Shown here: positions 26,815-36,160 of the stretch, one piece after another
How positions within the stretch are numbered: the first letter of the stretch is position 1
Layout: each line of letters opens with the position of its first letter
NCBI GenBank assembly: GCA_023251115.1
Contig: JAHEZK010000002.1
Span: 61,914-125,913, forward strand
Direction of reading: 5' to 3'
DNA length: 64,000 nt
Source: Nitrosomicrobium frigidum (SeqCode)
GTDB taxonomy: Archaea; Thermoproteota; Nitrososphaeria; Nitrososphaerales; Nitrososphaeraceae
Translations under genes and position numbers: made by a program
The notes under the pieces: model-generated
The model's input: the letters and a program-made list of their open reading frames with translations, nothing else
The model's database searches: none
Told to the model about the DNA's origin: nothing

Positions 26815-27495
26815 TTGCAAATTAAATCCCCTTTCTTTATCGAGGTTTCCACGGTTCAAGATTTTGGTAGACTTGTCTGCGCTTTTGAACGAACTCCACT
26901 TTTGACGTTTTCATTCAAGTCTGGCAAAGAAAATTTATTGGCAACGCAAATTGATTTTCTGAACAATATTCCGGTGATATACTACGTCAAATATTCAAGC
27001 GCTGGCCAATATCTTGCCTATAAAAACACCGGTGGCTACGAAGATGTGGCAATAATCGCCAATATACAAAATCCTTCGGTTATGTATTCTCCGATAATTT
27101 CTGTTGAAAAGTTTCCACAAATATTTTGGCGTAGACCAAAAGGCGTCAAGAATTCAAATTATGCACCAATAAAATTAGCCAATTTCCAAAGCCTAGTAAA
27201 GATTGCATCTTACAAAATGATGTATGAAGAATCACCCCTTCCGCTTTTTGTTTTTAATAGCTCCAAGAACTCCAAATATGTTGTAGGGACAGCATTGAAT
27301 ATGGCCGAATCTGATGGAGTTTCGTATTTTTACTATGCAACTCTTCCAGATAATCCAGTTTATAGTTTCATAAAATACTCTAGTTTGAAATCTGACAATC
27401 CGACTTTTACAAACAATATTGACGAGCATGGTTACATCTATATCAAACTAATAAAATTATCCGGTTCACATCCCCTAGTGAAGGTTGATGAATAA
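26815..27495 (+). CDS. Uncharacterised protein upstream of pyrF
   Basis: The 226-residue protein is rich in aromatic residues, with alternating strands and no signal peptide. No motif identifies it. It starts at TTG 26815, and its end overlaps the pyrF start by 11 bases, so translational coupling with pyrimidine synthesis is likely. Placement alone does not show a related function. Confidence 0.72.
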   Translation: MQIKSPFFIEVSTVQDFGRLVCAFERTPLLTFSFKSGKENLLATQIDFLNNIPVIYYVKYSSAGQYLAYKNTGGYEDVAIIANIQNPSVMYSPIISVEKFPQIFWRRPKGVKNSNYAPIKLANFQSLVKIASYKMMYEESPLPLFVFNSSKNSKYVVGTALNMAESDGVSYFYYATLPDNPVYSFIKYSSLKSDNPTFTNNIDEHGYIYIKLIKLSGSHPLVKVDE

Positions 27496-28243
27496 AATCC
27501 CATATGGAGAACGAATTGCACGAGCTTCAAGTGATCATAAAAGCTTCATAATACTAGCCCTGGATTTGGATTCACAACATTCTAATCTCAAGTATATTGA
27601 AAAATTAGTAAAAAATCTTTACCCGTTTCTGTGTGCAATTAAAATTAACTTTCATCTCATATTGCCATTTGCCAAGAAAGATATTCAAAGCATAAACAGA
27701 GTGATACATTCCCATGGTTTGCTCTCAATAGCTGATATTAAATTAAATGACATAGGAAATACGAATCAAGTAACTGTACAGCATTTGCATTCAATGGGCT
27801 TTGATTCAGTTATAGTAAATCCGATTATCGGACAGAAACAACTGGCATTACTAGTTCAATTTACCCACAAAATCGGCATGGGAATAATATCTCTTGTTTA
27901 TATGAGCCATGAAAGTGTCAAGGAAGGGTATGGTTTGAATACTATTCAAACTAGATCAAAAGAAAGTAAGGTCGCGCCTCTATTTGAGCTCTTCTTGAAA
28001 TACGCCAAAACAACCAAAGTCGATGGAATTGTAGTGGGTGCCACACACGCGAGAACTTTAAAACACATCTCATCGATTTCCAGTATCCCCATTTATTCAC
28101 CTGGTATAGGTACTCAAGGAGGTAACGTAAAAACTGCCATGCGCAGTGGAAGTGATTATTTGATAATAGGTCGCTCTGTTTTAAATTCAAAAAACAAACG
28201 CAAGACCCTATCAGATATTATAAATTACAAAGCTTCATCATAA
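27485..28243 (+). CDS. pyrF: Orotidine-5'-phosphate decarboxylase
   Basis: PyrF converts OMP to UMP. The 252-residue TIM-barrel protein shows the catalytic elements: Asp in ILALDLD, Lys in AIKINFH, and the D-x-K-x-x-D motif ADIKLNDIGNT. A phosphate-binding strand, YLIIGRSVL, lies at the C-terminus. The start is TTG 27485 or ATG 27488, both inside the end of the preceding gene. Confidence 0.93.
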   Translation: MMNKIPYGERIARASSDHKSFIILALDLDSQHSNLKYIEKLVKNLYPFLCAIKINFHLILPFAKKDIQSINRVIHSHGLLSIADIKLNDIGNTNQVTVQHLHSMGFDSVIVNPIIGQKQLALLVQFTHKIGMGIISLVYMSHESVKEGYGLNTIQTRSKESKVAPLFELFLKYAKTTKVDGIVVGATHARTLKHISSISSIPIYSPGIGTQGGNVKTAMRSGSDYLIIGRSVLNSKNKRKTLSDIINYKASS

Positions 28244-28403
28244 GATATACAAGAAGTTTCATTACTGGTTGAATGACTTCAGATACAATTTTCTATACTT
28301 CCTTAACGACTTTTCTTTACTTTGTCATACCATGTTTATTTCAGTTGATAAGGGTTATCTCGATAAAAAATTCCAAAAATTGCTAGAGCAGTCACACATA
28401 TTA

Positions 28404-28841
28404 CTATTGGATATTGGATGATGGTTTTTCCAAGAAATTTATTGCCTGTTTTAATGCATTTTTGGCATTTTTGTACGTCAACTGATTAGTTGCATCGCTT
28501 TTTTTCACCCAACTATAACCTATGTGCTCATGAGAAATCTTTACTTTTCTTACTCCTGTAGATGCAAGAAACAAAGTTACTTGTTTTGAGATTAACCTAG
28601 TCATTCTAGTGTATTCATAATCTATTACGAATCTAAAGTTTGGTATCACTCTAAAGGATTCAATGCCGGTCTCTTCTTGTAATTCCCTTGTAGCAGCCTC
28701 TAATTCAGTTTCATTAGTTTCTATATTTCCCTTAGGAAAGTCCCAGTGACCTGATGTATAATGAAGTAGTAATACAGAATAGTCATCAGTTTTAAAATCA
28801 TCTGTGATGAGGATAAACCCAGCAGATTTTTCTGTCATCAT
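28404..28841 (-). CDS. Nudix hydrolase, Ap4A-hydrolase-like
   Basis: The 145-residue protein carries a complete Nudix box (GNIETNETELEAATRELQEE followed by TGI). WDFPKG in front and the ISHEHIGYSWVKKSDA segment behind resemble asymmetric bis(5'-nucleosyl)-tetraphosphatases. It probably clears Ap4A-type or other nucleoside-diphosphate compounds. Two consecutive ATGs at 28836-28841 are possible starts. Confidence 0.87.
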   Translation of the reverse strand: MMTEKSAGFILITDDFKTDDYSVLLLHYTSGHWDFPKGNIETNETELEAATRELQEETGIESFRVIPNFRFVIDYEYTRMTRLISKQVTLFLASTGVRKVKISHEHIGYSWVKKSDATNQLTYKNAKNALKQAINFLEKPSSNIQ

Positions 28842-28868
28842 TTCAAATAACTACTAACTCGATAGGTG

Positions 28869-29024
28869 CTAACGGCTCTCTACAACTTCTTCTTCTTCTC
28901 CATCTGTATCAAAATTAGTAGTAAGTGGGGAATATCCATGAATTTCCAGCCATTCTTTCTTATCTACCCAGCTACTGCAAAACCATTTAGCACTCTTTTG
29001 ATCATAATCACCATGCTGCGGCAT
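28869..29024 (-). CDS. Small uncharacterised protein (51 aa)
   Basis: Between the Nudix gene and uppS a 51-codon ATG frame encodes MPQHGDYDQKSAKWFCSSWV followed by KKEWLEIHGYSPLTTNF and an acidic tail with four Glu. The aromatic-rich, compact composition and its fit into the gap between two same-strand genes favour a real small gene. TGTATAAAAC lies only about 12 bases upstream, so the promoter relation is unclear. An overlapping 75-codon plus-strand frame has low-complexity hydrophobic content and is rejected. Confidence 0.5.
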   Translation of the reverse strand: MPQHGDYDQKSAKWFCSSWVDKKEWLEIHGYSPLTTNFDTDGEEEEVVESR

Positions 29025-29062
29025 TTGTTTTATACATTCAAGATAGACATATCAACATTTTC

Positions 29063-29854
29063 TTATTTTCCGTATCTTCTACGTCGTCTTTGAAATGTCC
29101 TAATCGCTCTCATAAGATCAATTTTTCGGAATTCGGGCCAAAATACGTCCATAAAAACAAGTTCACTGTACGCACTTTGCCATAACAAAAAACCGCTGAG
29201 CCTCTTTTCACCAGAAGTTCTCAGTATAAGGTCAGGCTCTGGCTGCGGTAAGTGTGAAGTATAAAGATATGAATCAATTGACTGTTCATTGATCTCTGAA
29301 ATTTTTAGTTCTCTTTTTTCTACATCATGAGCAATTTTTCTTATCGCATCAACTAATTCCTGCTGCCCACCATAAGCTATAGCTATGTTTAGAAAAGTCA
29401 AGTCGTAATGATTGGTCTCTTTTTCGAGTTTAAACAAAATATCTTTTAATGATTGTGGGAGAGCATCGATATTTCCAATGGCCTTTATTTTCATTTCCCT
29501 TTCGTGTATTCGGGAATCATTGTATAATTTTTCAAGTTTTATTCCAAGAAGTTTATAGATGTCTTCCAATTCCTTCTTGTCGCGATCGAGGTTTTCGATT
29601 GACAATACATAAAGAGTTGTTATTTTTATCTTAAGGTCATAAATCCAAGTTAGTAACTGTTCGGCCTTATCAGCGCCCATTGCATGCGCGCCTTTGCTTG
29701 CCAGGAAATGATATTTAGCCCATCTCCTATTACCATCCAGTATAATTGCAACATGATTTGGAAGCGGATCTTTTCTAATCTGTGATTCCAATTTTCTTTC
29801 ATAGAATCGATAAAACCAATTGTTATTGATTAAATAATAAAAAAGTCCGCGCAT
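29063..29854 (-). CDS. uppS: cis-Prenyltransferase (undecaprenyl/polyprenyl diphosphate synthase)
   Basis: This enzyme extends allylic diphosphates with IPP to make the polyprenyl carrier for glycan transfer. In 263 residues it shows HVAIILDGNRRWAK (catalytic Asp), the LYVLSIENLDR segment, AIAYGGQQELVDA and the C-terminal PDLILRTSGEKRLSGFLLWQ motif with SELVFMDVFWPEF. In archaea the product is a dolichol-type lipid for N-glycosylation. Confidence 0.94.
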   Translation of the reverse strand: MRGLFYYLINNNWFYRFYERKLESQIRKDPLPNHVAIILDGNRRWAKYHFLASKGAHAMGADKAEQLLTWIYDLKIKITTLYVLSIENLDRDKKELEDIYKLLGIKLEKLYNDSRIHEREMKIKAIGNIDALPQSLKDILFKLEKETNHYDLTFLNIAIAYGGQQELVDAIRKIAHDVEKRELKISEINEQSIDSYLYTSHLPQPEPDLILRTSGEKRLSGFLLWQSAYSELVFMDVFWPEFRKIDLMRAIRTFQRRRRRYGK

Positions 29855-29908
29855 TTGTCCTCAAAGTAAATAATTTTAAATCATATAATAACTCTGTGAA
29901 CGCAATTG

Positions 29909-31072
29909 CTAATGCTTCAGGTGTTCTCCACCTTTTTTGTTTCTGAAATACTGAAACAAAAATGTTGTCGCTACAAGCGTAATAGCTAGACCAATAAATA
30001 AAGAGGAGATAAGATTGAAAGGATTTGTTTTTTCCGTCAAGACTGAAGTAAATTGAATTGCGGGAATGTAAATCAAACCAAGTATAACCAATCTTAGGAT
30101 ATCGGATAGAATCTTAATGCTTCCTTTGAACCAGTTGCTAAGGAATATCCCACCGAAAATAGTCCCCAATCCAATCCAAATTAGAGTAATTGATCCATGC
30201 ACAAAGGCTCCTACTACAATCCTGTTTGTAATAATGTGAGAAAGGCTAGCGTCCTTTGGTATGGCACCATCAGGGATACTCGAAGCCCCATTTGAAATAC
30301 CAACCAATATTATCATGATTCCTGCAAACGCAGAAAATATTCTGATGAAAGTTGATGGCGTAGTCCTATTTAGGGACCCAAGTGACTTGTCAATATCAAA
30401 TGCTCTGATAACAAATGCAACACCCAATACACTAAGAACTATGGCCAACGCTTCTCTCGTAAAGCCAAAAATGGTTGCAAACCCACTTGAGATAAGTAGC
30501 GCCCCGGGTACACCCAAAAAGAATTTTGAATATCTTGAATCGTAAACTAACATCTTTACATACTTGCCAAAAACAGCATATGAGTATTCTACACTCCTAC
30601 TATGCCTCATTATTATTCGCTGAATAGAGATCACAGGTACCATAGCCTGTAATAGAGGTATTACAGTCTCATCATCCTCCCCATCTGATACTACGACAAT
30701 TCCATCTGCCTTGAACTTTGACAGCACTGTTATGAGTTCTGAGGATATTTTTTCATCTGCCTCTATACCCCGATTATAGGCGCCAGTTATTACGGCAACC
30801 TCAGTTTCATAGCCCTTTGTTACAAGCTCTTCATATAATTTCACAGCGCCAAAAATTGCATTGGCATCAGCATCCTCTGGATCTTCAATTGCCAATCTAG
30901 TACCTGCACTTATGCATTGATCTCTTCCAAAGACAGGAGTTTCAACGCCAGCGTTTTTACCCAGGTCGTCGTCCCGGTCAATACAAACAACAAGAACTCT
31001 CCTATAATGAGTTGATAAAGAACCATAATCCAAGCTTCTCTTGTCTCGAATATATTCCAGGTCCTTTGACAA
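29909..31072 (-). CDS. DUF373 family membrane protein
   Basis: The 387-residue protein has a soluble N-terminal domain (about 20-165; VLVVCIDRDDDLG, DADANAIFGAVKLYEEL and VVVSDGEDDE strands) followed by about six membrane helices (about 185-375). This matches archaeal DUF373. The Asp-rich strands hint at metal or nucleotide binding, but no function is established. The gene runs in the same direction as uppS, 54 bases upstream. Confidence 0.85.
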   Translation of the reverse strand: MSKDLEYIRDKRSLDYGSLSTHYRRVLVVCIDRDDDLGKNAGVETPVFGRDQCISAGTRLAIEDPEDADANAIFGAVKLYEELVTKGYETEVAVITGAYNRGIEADEKISSELITVLSKFKADGIVVVSDGEDDETVIPLLQAMVPVISIQRIIMRHSRSVEYSYAVFGKYVKMLVYDSRYSKFFLGVPGALLISSGFATIFGFTREALAIVLSVLGVAFVIRAFDIDKSLGSLNRTTPSTFIRIFSAFAGIMIILVGISNGASSIPDGAIPKDASLSHIITNRIVVGAFVHGSITLIWIGLGTIFGGIFLSNWFKGSIKILSDILRLVILGLIYIPAIQFTSVLTEKTNPFNLISSLFIGLAITLVATTFLFQYFRNKKGGEHLKH

Positions 31073-31268
31073 TCTTTTCTACTCCCTAAGTATCTTTTCT
31101 ACTCTTTAAGTATGTAAGTGCATCTAATTAATCTGATGGTCCAATAATAGTTTTAATTTTTAGTAAGAGTGATTGAAAGAATAATAGCGAACTTTCTTTG
31201 ATGTTTTCTTATATAAAGTACCTACAATTTACCATACTGCAAAAAAAATAAACAAAAAAACTTATCTA

Positions 31269-31634
31269 ATGTATCTTGTTGAATATTGCTTGATAATGGA
31301 GACCAGTAGCTCTAAAAACGAGTCATTAAGGTATGCAATTAGAACTGTAAAATACCAAAACTCTCTTATGGTAAATGTATGCGATCTCTATCTCATAGAT
31401 AAACAAATCAATCATGGAGAAATCACGATAAATATGAAAAAAAATTACTGGATGGATAAAATTGCAGATGAAAATGAAATTGAATCTAACCTGAAAAAAT
31501 CAACAATTTCAAACCTGGCCGGCGAGGATACGGTGAACAAAGCAATTGAAATGAATCTAGCAAAGAGGGCAAGTGTCAAGTACTTTTCAGATGTTCCATT
31601 TCTCATGATTTATAGATTCGCGCAATCCTATTAA
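31269..31634 (+). CDS. DUF424 family protein
   Basis: The product resembles archaeal DUF424: VNVCDLYLIDKQINHGEITINM, then NLAGEDTVNKAIEMNLA and a late VPFLMIYRF. The 121-codon frame starts at ATG 31269, but ATG 31296 (METSSSKNES) is a likely alternative, giving 112 residues. Its function is unknown; in archaea it is often near translation genes, and a KH protein linked to ribosome assembly follows here. Confidence 0.75.
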   Translation: MYLVEYCLIMETSSSKNESLRYAIRTVKYQNSLMVNVCDLYLIDKQINHGEITINMKKNYWMDKIADENEIESNLKKSTISNLAGEDTVNKAIEMNLAKRASVKYFSDVPFLMIYRFAQSY

Positions 31635-31715
31635 TTCAAATTCGATAAGGCACTCATAGTTTCGCAAATAAATGAATAAATAATTAAACATCAAGATTTT
31701 GTATAGGTTTTATTT

Positions 31716-32285
31716 TTGGACAATAAAGATCATCTGAGTTTAACATTACATATACAGGAAGAACGGATTCCCATAGTAATAGGAAATAAGGGGAAAACAA
31801 AAAATGAAATTTGTAAAAAGTGCAACGTGAAGATTGAAATTGAAAGCAAAACGGGCGAAATAACAATATCTTCAACCTCTAAAGATTTCGATGAATATGG
31901 CGTCCTCAAGGCACGCGATATTATCAGTGCAATTTCAAGTGGTTTTTCGCCGGAAAGAGCTTTTAGAATTTTAAATGAGGAAACATTGTTTCAAATATTG
32001 GATCTGCGTAATTTTACAACAACAACCAATTCTACAAATAGGGTCAAAGGAAGAATTATTGGTGAAAAGGGCAAAGCAAGAAAGAATCTAGAGGAATTAA
32101 CTAACACGTTTATTTCAATATATGGACACACGGTAGGGCTGATAGGCGACTATGAAGAAACAAAACTTGCTATCGATGCAATAATGTTACTAATCAAAGG
32201 AAGATCTCACAAATCAGTATACGAGATGCTCTATCAAGCAAAGAGACGAGCAAAAATTGAAAAATTACAACTGTGGGAAAATTAG
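31716..32285 (+). CDS. Dim2/Pno1-like KH-domain RNA-binding protein
   Basis: The 189-residue protein contains two KH domains: the first with PIVIGNKGKTKNEICKKCN (GxxG = GNKG), the second with KGRIIGEKGKARKNLEELTN (GEKG). The tail HKSVYEMLYQAKRRAKIEKLQLWE is typical of archaeal Dim2/Pno1 homologues, which act in 16S rRNA 3'-end maturation. The TTG at 31716 is the start. It follows DUF424 by 81 bases. Confidence 0.88.
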   Translation: MDNKDHLSLTLHIQEERIPIVIGNKGKTKNEICKKCNVKIEIESKTGEITISSTSKDFDEYGVLKARDIISAISSGFSPERAFRILNEETLFQILDLRNFTTTTNSTNRVKGRIIGEKGKARKNLEELTNTFISIYGHTVGLIGDYEETKLAIDAIMLLIKGRSHKSVYEMLYQAKRRAKIEKLQLWEN

Positions 32286-32460
32286 ATATTTACACTTGAA
32301 TTTTCAACAACTGCGAATATTATCTACGTTAGGTTCTTTTTGATATTCTAAAATTCTTCCAAAACTATATCAAATTAGGTATCCATTACTGCCTTGTCTA
32401 AATTATTGCTAACCAAATTACGAGTACTTCCAAAGGTGCTTAGACTTTACTTTAAATTTG

Positions 32461-34218
32461 TTAGTGAATAAGATCTCCATCAAGTCCGTAAAAATGAGTA
32501 GATGATATCTTGCCATTATCCTCATTTATCTTGATTTTTAAATAACCTTCTTCCTCGTTGTTCACGAAGGGCCACTGGGAACTATTATCAGCATTGGCGG
32601 TTTTCTCTGCACCGCCAGCACCAGAGACAAACCATCGATTATTATCTGACTCTGCCATAAAGTGATTGTGCGCTGCAATTTCATAAAATTGAATTCTTTT
32701 AGGTATCTTGCTTTCAATTTCAGAGAATATTTGAACTATGGAATTTTCCGGTTGGTGCTCTGATCCAGTTGGTGTATGTGCAGGCTTGTGACTAAATAAC
32801 ATAACGCTTTCCACTCCTTTCATCAATTTTCCATTTGTTACTAATGATTGGGCCCATTGTGATTGTAATTCAATATCCCCATCTGTATTTAATCCAATTA
32901 ATAAGACATTATTATTAGCAGTTTTAATATGCCAGTGATCTCCACAGTATTCTTGAGTTTCTTTGAATATCTTCTTGTTGCCGTTTTTCTCAGATTCATT
33001 ATCACCTAAAACGCATTTCAATTTGTCGGCTTTTTTGAAGTCACCATAAGTTTCTTTAAAGTCAGATAGATTTGATTTATAACACAAGTCTCCTAAAGCA
33101 ATAAAGTAATCAGGTTTATCCTTTTTAACTTGATCATGTAGATTATTTGCGCAATCTAAGTCACCAGCAGCGTCAATTACCGTTGTAGACTGAAAATTAT
33201 CTTTGTCATGATCTTTGTCATGATCTTTGTCATGATCTTTGTCATCGTCATGACCTGGAGGTTCGGATGGAGGGCATTCAATAGTAACAGTAATGGGGTT
33301 TGCCGAACTCTGACATTCGCATGTGTTTTCTTGCGCTAATACATTTATTGTGTGAGTTCCTTCACCTAAATTTACTGTTACTTGCCAATTTCCATCAACG
33401 TCAGGACTGGTACTTGCCGTAAAACCTCCATCCACGAATATGAGAATTGCGTCTGTCCCACCTTCTGAAGTACCTTGAATAAGAACAGAAGTAGACGTAG
33501 CTCCTTGCTCACAATCTAAATCTATACTGTCACCATTACCAGGCATGGTTATGATAGGAGGGGGCAATTCAAATTGTTGTGGAAGAATTTCTTGAAGTGT
33601 TAGGTTTAATCCGGTATTCACTGTCGCTGGCACGTGAACTGAGGCATTAGATGGAGTTTTCACTACTGATTGATTATCATTAATTTCAGTATCCTGTGAT
33701 TGATCAGATGAATCAGGTCTACTGTTTGATGGAACACAATTCTGCTCATTAGTTTCGGTCTCCGCTACAGCATTGGTATCCTCATCGGTGGAACATTTTT
33801 CAAGGATTGAATCTTGATTATCGTCATTGCTTGCATCATCATCATTATCCACATCTTTTTTGTCAGGACATGATTTACCGCTATCATCTTGATCATCAGA
33901 ATCTGCATTGTCAAACTCTGCATTATCTTTTGTCTGTTTCTCATTATCGCATGTACCGTTGTCCGAGTCCTCAACATCATTACTGCTCGAGTCCTCAACA
34001 TCATTACTGCTCGAGTCCTCAACATCATTACTGCTCGAGTCCTCAACATCATTACTGCTCGAGTCGTCATCAATAGCATAGACAATTTTAGGTTGCAAGA
34101 TATTATTCGGGATAATTCCCGCAGGTAATGATATAACAATGCTAAAGAACAAGATAGCAAACAAACATGATGAACATCTGGTTTCTAGTAATTTCAAGTG
34201 TGAATGAAAAATTATCAA
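32461..34218 (-). CDS. Secreted metallophosphoesterase with Asp/Ser-rich repeats and Ig-like domain
   Basis: The 585-residue exported protein has a signal peptide (hydrophobic about 19-34) and four 8-residue SSSNDVED repeats (53-84). A long acidic linker follows, then an Ig-like domain (about 220-315), a His-Asp-Lys repeat (about 325-340) and a calcineurin-type phosphoesterase domain (about 344-585). Metal-site motifs are present but altered: AAGDLDC, ALGDLCY, VLGDNES (for GNHD), FSHKP and AHNHF (for GHxH). The substrate is unknown. The acidic repeats could bind Ca2+ or the cell surface. It is monocistronic. Confidence 0.82.
   Translation of the reverse strand: MIIFHSHLKLLETRCSSCLFAILFFSIVISLPAGIIPNNILQPKIVYAIDDDSSSNDVEDSSSNDVEDSSSNDVEDSSSNDVEDSDNGTCDNEKQTKDNAEFDNADSDDQDDSGKSCPDKKDVDNDDDASNDDNQDSILEKCSTDEDTNAVAETETNEQNCVPSNSRPDSSDQSQDTEINDNQSVVKTPSNASVHVPATVNTGLNLTLQEILPQQFELPPPIITMPGNGDSIDLDCEQGATSTSVLIQGTSEGGTDAILIFVDGGFTASTSPDVDGNWQVTVNLGEGTHTINVLAQENTCECQSSANPITVTIECPPSEPPGHDDDKDHDKDHDKDHDKDNFQSTTVIDAAGDLDCANNLHDQVKKDKPDYFIALGDLCYKSNLSDFKETYGDFKKADKLKCVLGDNESEKNGNKKIFKETQEYCGDHWHIKTANNNVLLIGLNTDGDIELQSQWAQSLVTNGKLMKGVESVMLFSHKPAHTPTGSEHQPENSIVQIFSEIESKIPKRIQFYEIAAHNHFMAESDNNRWFVSGAGGAEKTANADNSSQWPFVNNEEEGYLKIKINEDNGKISSTHFYGLDGDLIH
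33199..33246. repeat. 12-bp tandem repeat inside the phosphoesterase gene
   Basis: The 12-base unit ATCTTTGTCATG is repeated about 3.5 times in direct tandem and encodes alternating Asp-His-Asp-Lys residues just before the catalytic domain. Such repeats can change length by slippage without breaking the frame. Confidence 0.85.
33967..34062. repeat. 24-bp tandem repeat x4 inside the phosphoesterase gene
   Basis: Four near-identical 24-base units in direct tandem encode SSSNDVED four times shortly after the signal peptide. Near-perfect identity at the DNA level indicates recent expansion; copy number may differ between strains. Confidence 0.88.
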
Positions 34219-34516
34219 TGATTTTAGGTTTCTGTGAAATTTAGTAACATTATAAGATTAAATCCAAATATTTGAGATTCAAAAAAGAATCAAAGGTGGT
34301 TTATGAAATTCATATTATGGTTTATTGTCAAAGTATGTTAATATTGATTTTTGAAGTTACCTCATGGTATTGTTAACCATTGTGGAATCCCAATTACTAA
34401 TTGGACACAATACATTTTATCCAACTAGAATCTACAGATCCGTTTTAAAATAGGACTAGTTCGTATTATTATAGATAGCACAAGTTCATATCTGAAATCT
34501 TATGGGATACTGATTT
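34219..34516. other. Intergenic region, convergent side of ubiX
   Basis: About 300 AT-rich bases lie between the divergently placed phosphoesterase promoter and the end of ubiX. I see TATA-like stretches near 34240-34270 that could serve the phosphoesterase gene. I see no convincing reading frame or structured RNA. Confidence 0.4.
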
Positions 34517-35098
34517 TTATTGATCTTTCCATCTCTTGAACAATTCGTGTTTTATTTTTAGTTGATCAAGAATTTTTCCAACCAAATGATCGACAATTTC
34601 ATCTATTGATGAGGGATTATGATAAAAACCGGGCATAGCCGGAAGGATGATTGCACCGGCTTCCTGCACCTTTATCATGTTCTGAAGGTGAATTCTAGAG
34701 AGAGGAGTTTCGCGTGGAACTAAGATCAGCTTCCGTGATTCCTTTAAAGTAACTGAGGCAGCACGGGAAATGAGTGTATCATCGTAGCCGTTTGCGATAC
34801 TCGAAAGTGATTTCATGCTACATGGTACTATTACCATTCCATCATGCAAAAATGAGCCGCTTGACACTGAGGCATCGAGTTTAGAATTATCATAGTTTAC
34901 TGATGAAAGAGATTTCACATACTCTAGTGTTTTGGGGGTTTCAATAACTATGTTTTTTTTCGCCCATTCACTGATTATAAGATAGGTCTGAATATTAATG
35001 GAATGGAGAACCTCCAAGAGTCTAATTCCATAAATAATACCTGATGCTCCAGAAAATCCAATCACTATTTTATCATATCTTGTCTCTGATGCCAACAT
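34517..35098 (-). CDS. ubiX: UbiX-family flavin prenyltransferase
   Basis: UbiX makes prenylated FMN, the cofactor of UbiD decarboxylases. The 193-residue protein shows IVIGFSGASGIIYGIRLLE, VIVPCSMKSLSSIANGYDDTLISRAASVTLKE and LVPRETPLSRIHLQNM with the Glu/Arg active-site residues, plus PAMPGFYHNP near the C-terminus. Length is standard. No ubiD gene is adjacent in the window; the gene is divergent from the PfkB kinase. Confidence 0.92.
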   Translation of the reverse strand: MLASETRYDKIVIGFSGASGIIYGIRLLEVLHSINIQTYLIISEWAKKNIVIETPKTLEYVKSLSSVNYDNSKLDASVSSGSFLHDGMVIVPCSMKSLSSIANGYDDTLISRAASVTLKESRKLILVPRETPLSRIHLQNMIKVQEAGAIILPAMPGFYHNPSSIDEIVDHLVGKILDQLKIKHELFKRWKDQ

Positions 35099-35137
35099 CG
35101 AAAATATTGTTGAACACTTATTTATTGTTGTTATCGA

Positions 35138-36043
35138 TTGAACTGCATGCTAACTGTATTTGGAACTGTTGCACTAGATACCACTCGTACCCCATTTCAT
35201 ACTGTTGAAAGGACTCTGGGAGGCACTGCTACTTTTGCATCAATTGCGGCATCAAATTACGTATCTACATCGATAGTTGGTATTGTAGGTAATGATTTTC
35301 CAGCATCATATATGGAGATGTTGAAAAATCGTCTTGATATTAGAGGATTGTCAATTAGTAAAACGGAAAAGACCTTTCATTATGATTCATCTTTTGGTTA
35401 TGATCTTTACAAGAGGACCACTAATAAAACAGAGTTAAATGTAATTGCAAATTACCAATCGACAGTACCAAAAGAATTTGTTGATTCAGAGTATGTTTAT
35501 CTTGCAAATAATGATCCTGTTCAAAATTTGAACCTGTTAAATCAGTTTTCCCATCCAAAGTTAGTAATTTGTGACACTATGGATTTTTGGATCTTGAACA
35601 AGAGAGACGAAGTAATCAAGATGATAAATAGAGTCGATGGAATAATATTAAACGAATCAGAGGCTAGATTATTATTTAAAGAAAATAGCATCTTGAAATG
35701 TGCCCGATTACTAGTCTCAAATGGTCCTTCTTTCGCTTTGATAAATAAGGGAGAAAATGGATCACTGCTTTTTTATGAGAATGAATTTTATCCTATTCCA
35801 GGATATCCGACTGAAACTATAAAAGATCCTACCGGTGCCGGTGATTCTTTTGGAGGCGCTTTTATGGGACATTTGTGCACACAAGGACAAATAAATTCAA
35901 ATTCCCTGAAAAATGCGATGATTCATGGAAACATTATGGGGTCATTTGCGATTGAAGATTATGGAATTCAAAGATTAGTAAATATTGGTAATAAAGACAT
36001 CAAACAGAGGCATGAAAAATATAAAGAGATTTTATCACTCTGA
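35138..36043 (+). CDS. PfkB-family carbohydrate/nucleoside kinase
   Basis: The 301-residue protein has the ribokinase-fold N-terminus (TVFGTVALDTT then LGGTATFASIAASNY) and the C-terminal catalytic signature KDPTGAGDSFGGAF with the base Asp. Sugar or nucleoside specificity is not visible. The mtnP-apt salvage genes about 1.2 kb downstream on the other strand make a nucleoside kinase conceivable, but the link is weak. TTG or the following ATG (codon 4) may be the true start. Confidence 0.85.
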   Translation: MNCMLTVFGTVALDTTRTPFHTVERTLGGTATFASIAASNYVSTSIVGIVGNDFPASYMEMLKNRLDIRGLSISKTEKTFHYDSSFGYDLYKRTTNKTELNVIANYQSTVPKEFVDSEYVYLANNDPVQNLNLLNQFSHPKLVICDTMDFWILNKRDEVIKMINRVDGIILNESEARLLFKENSILKCARLLVSNGPSFALINKGENGSLLFYENEFYPIPGYPTETIKDPTGAGDSFGGAFMGHLCTQGQINSNSLKNAMIHGNIMGSFAIEDYGIQRLVNIGNKDIKQRHEKYKEILSL

Positions 36044-36160
36044 GACATTTTCTTATCATAGATACTAGGCTTTTTGATATTGCCAATCAAATATGACATC
36101 TGTGACAGACAACGTAAATAGGAGAGTATCAAATGAAAAATAAATTTAACCTGATGCTGA

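Noticed and set aside
28866..29093. 75-codon plus-strand frame of hydrophobic residues
   Set aside because: It overlaps uppS and the better-supported 51-codon minus-strand gene; composition is that of a reverse-strand shadow.
33967..34062. CRISPR-like direct repeats
   Set aside because: The 24-bp units are contiguous without spacers and lie in frame inside a coding gene.
33765..34160. Frames made of Met-Leu-Arg-Thr or His/Tyr repeats on both strands
   Set aside because: They are out-of-frame readings of the tandem repeats in the exported phosphoesterase gene.
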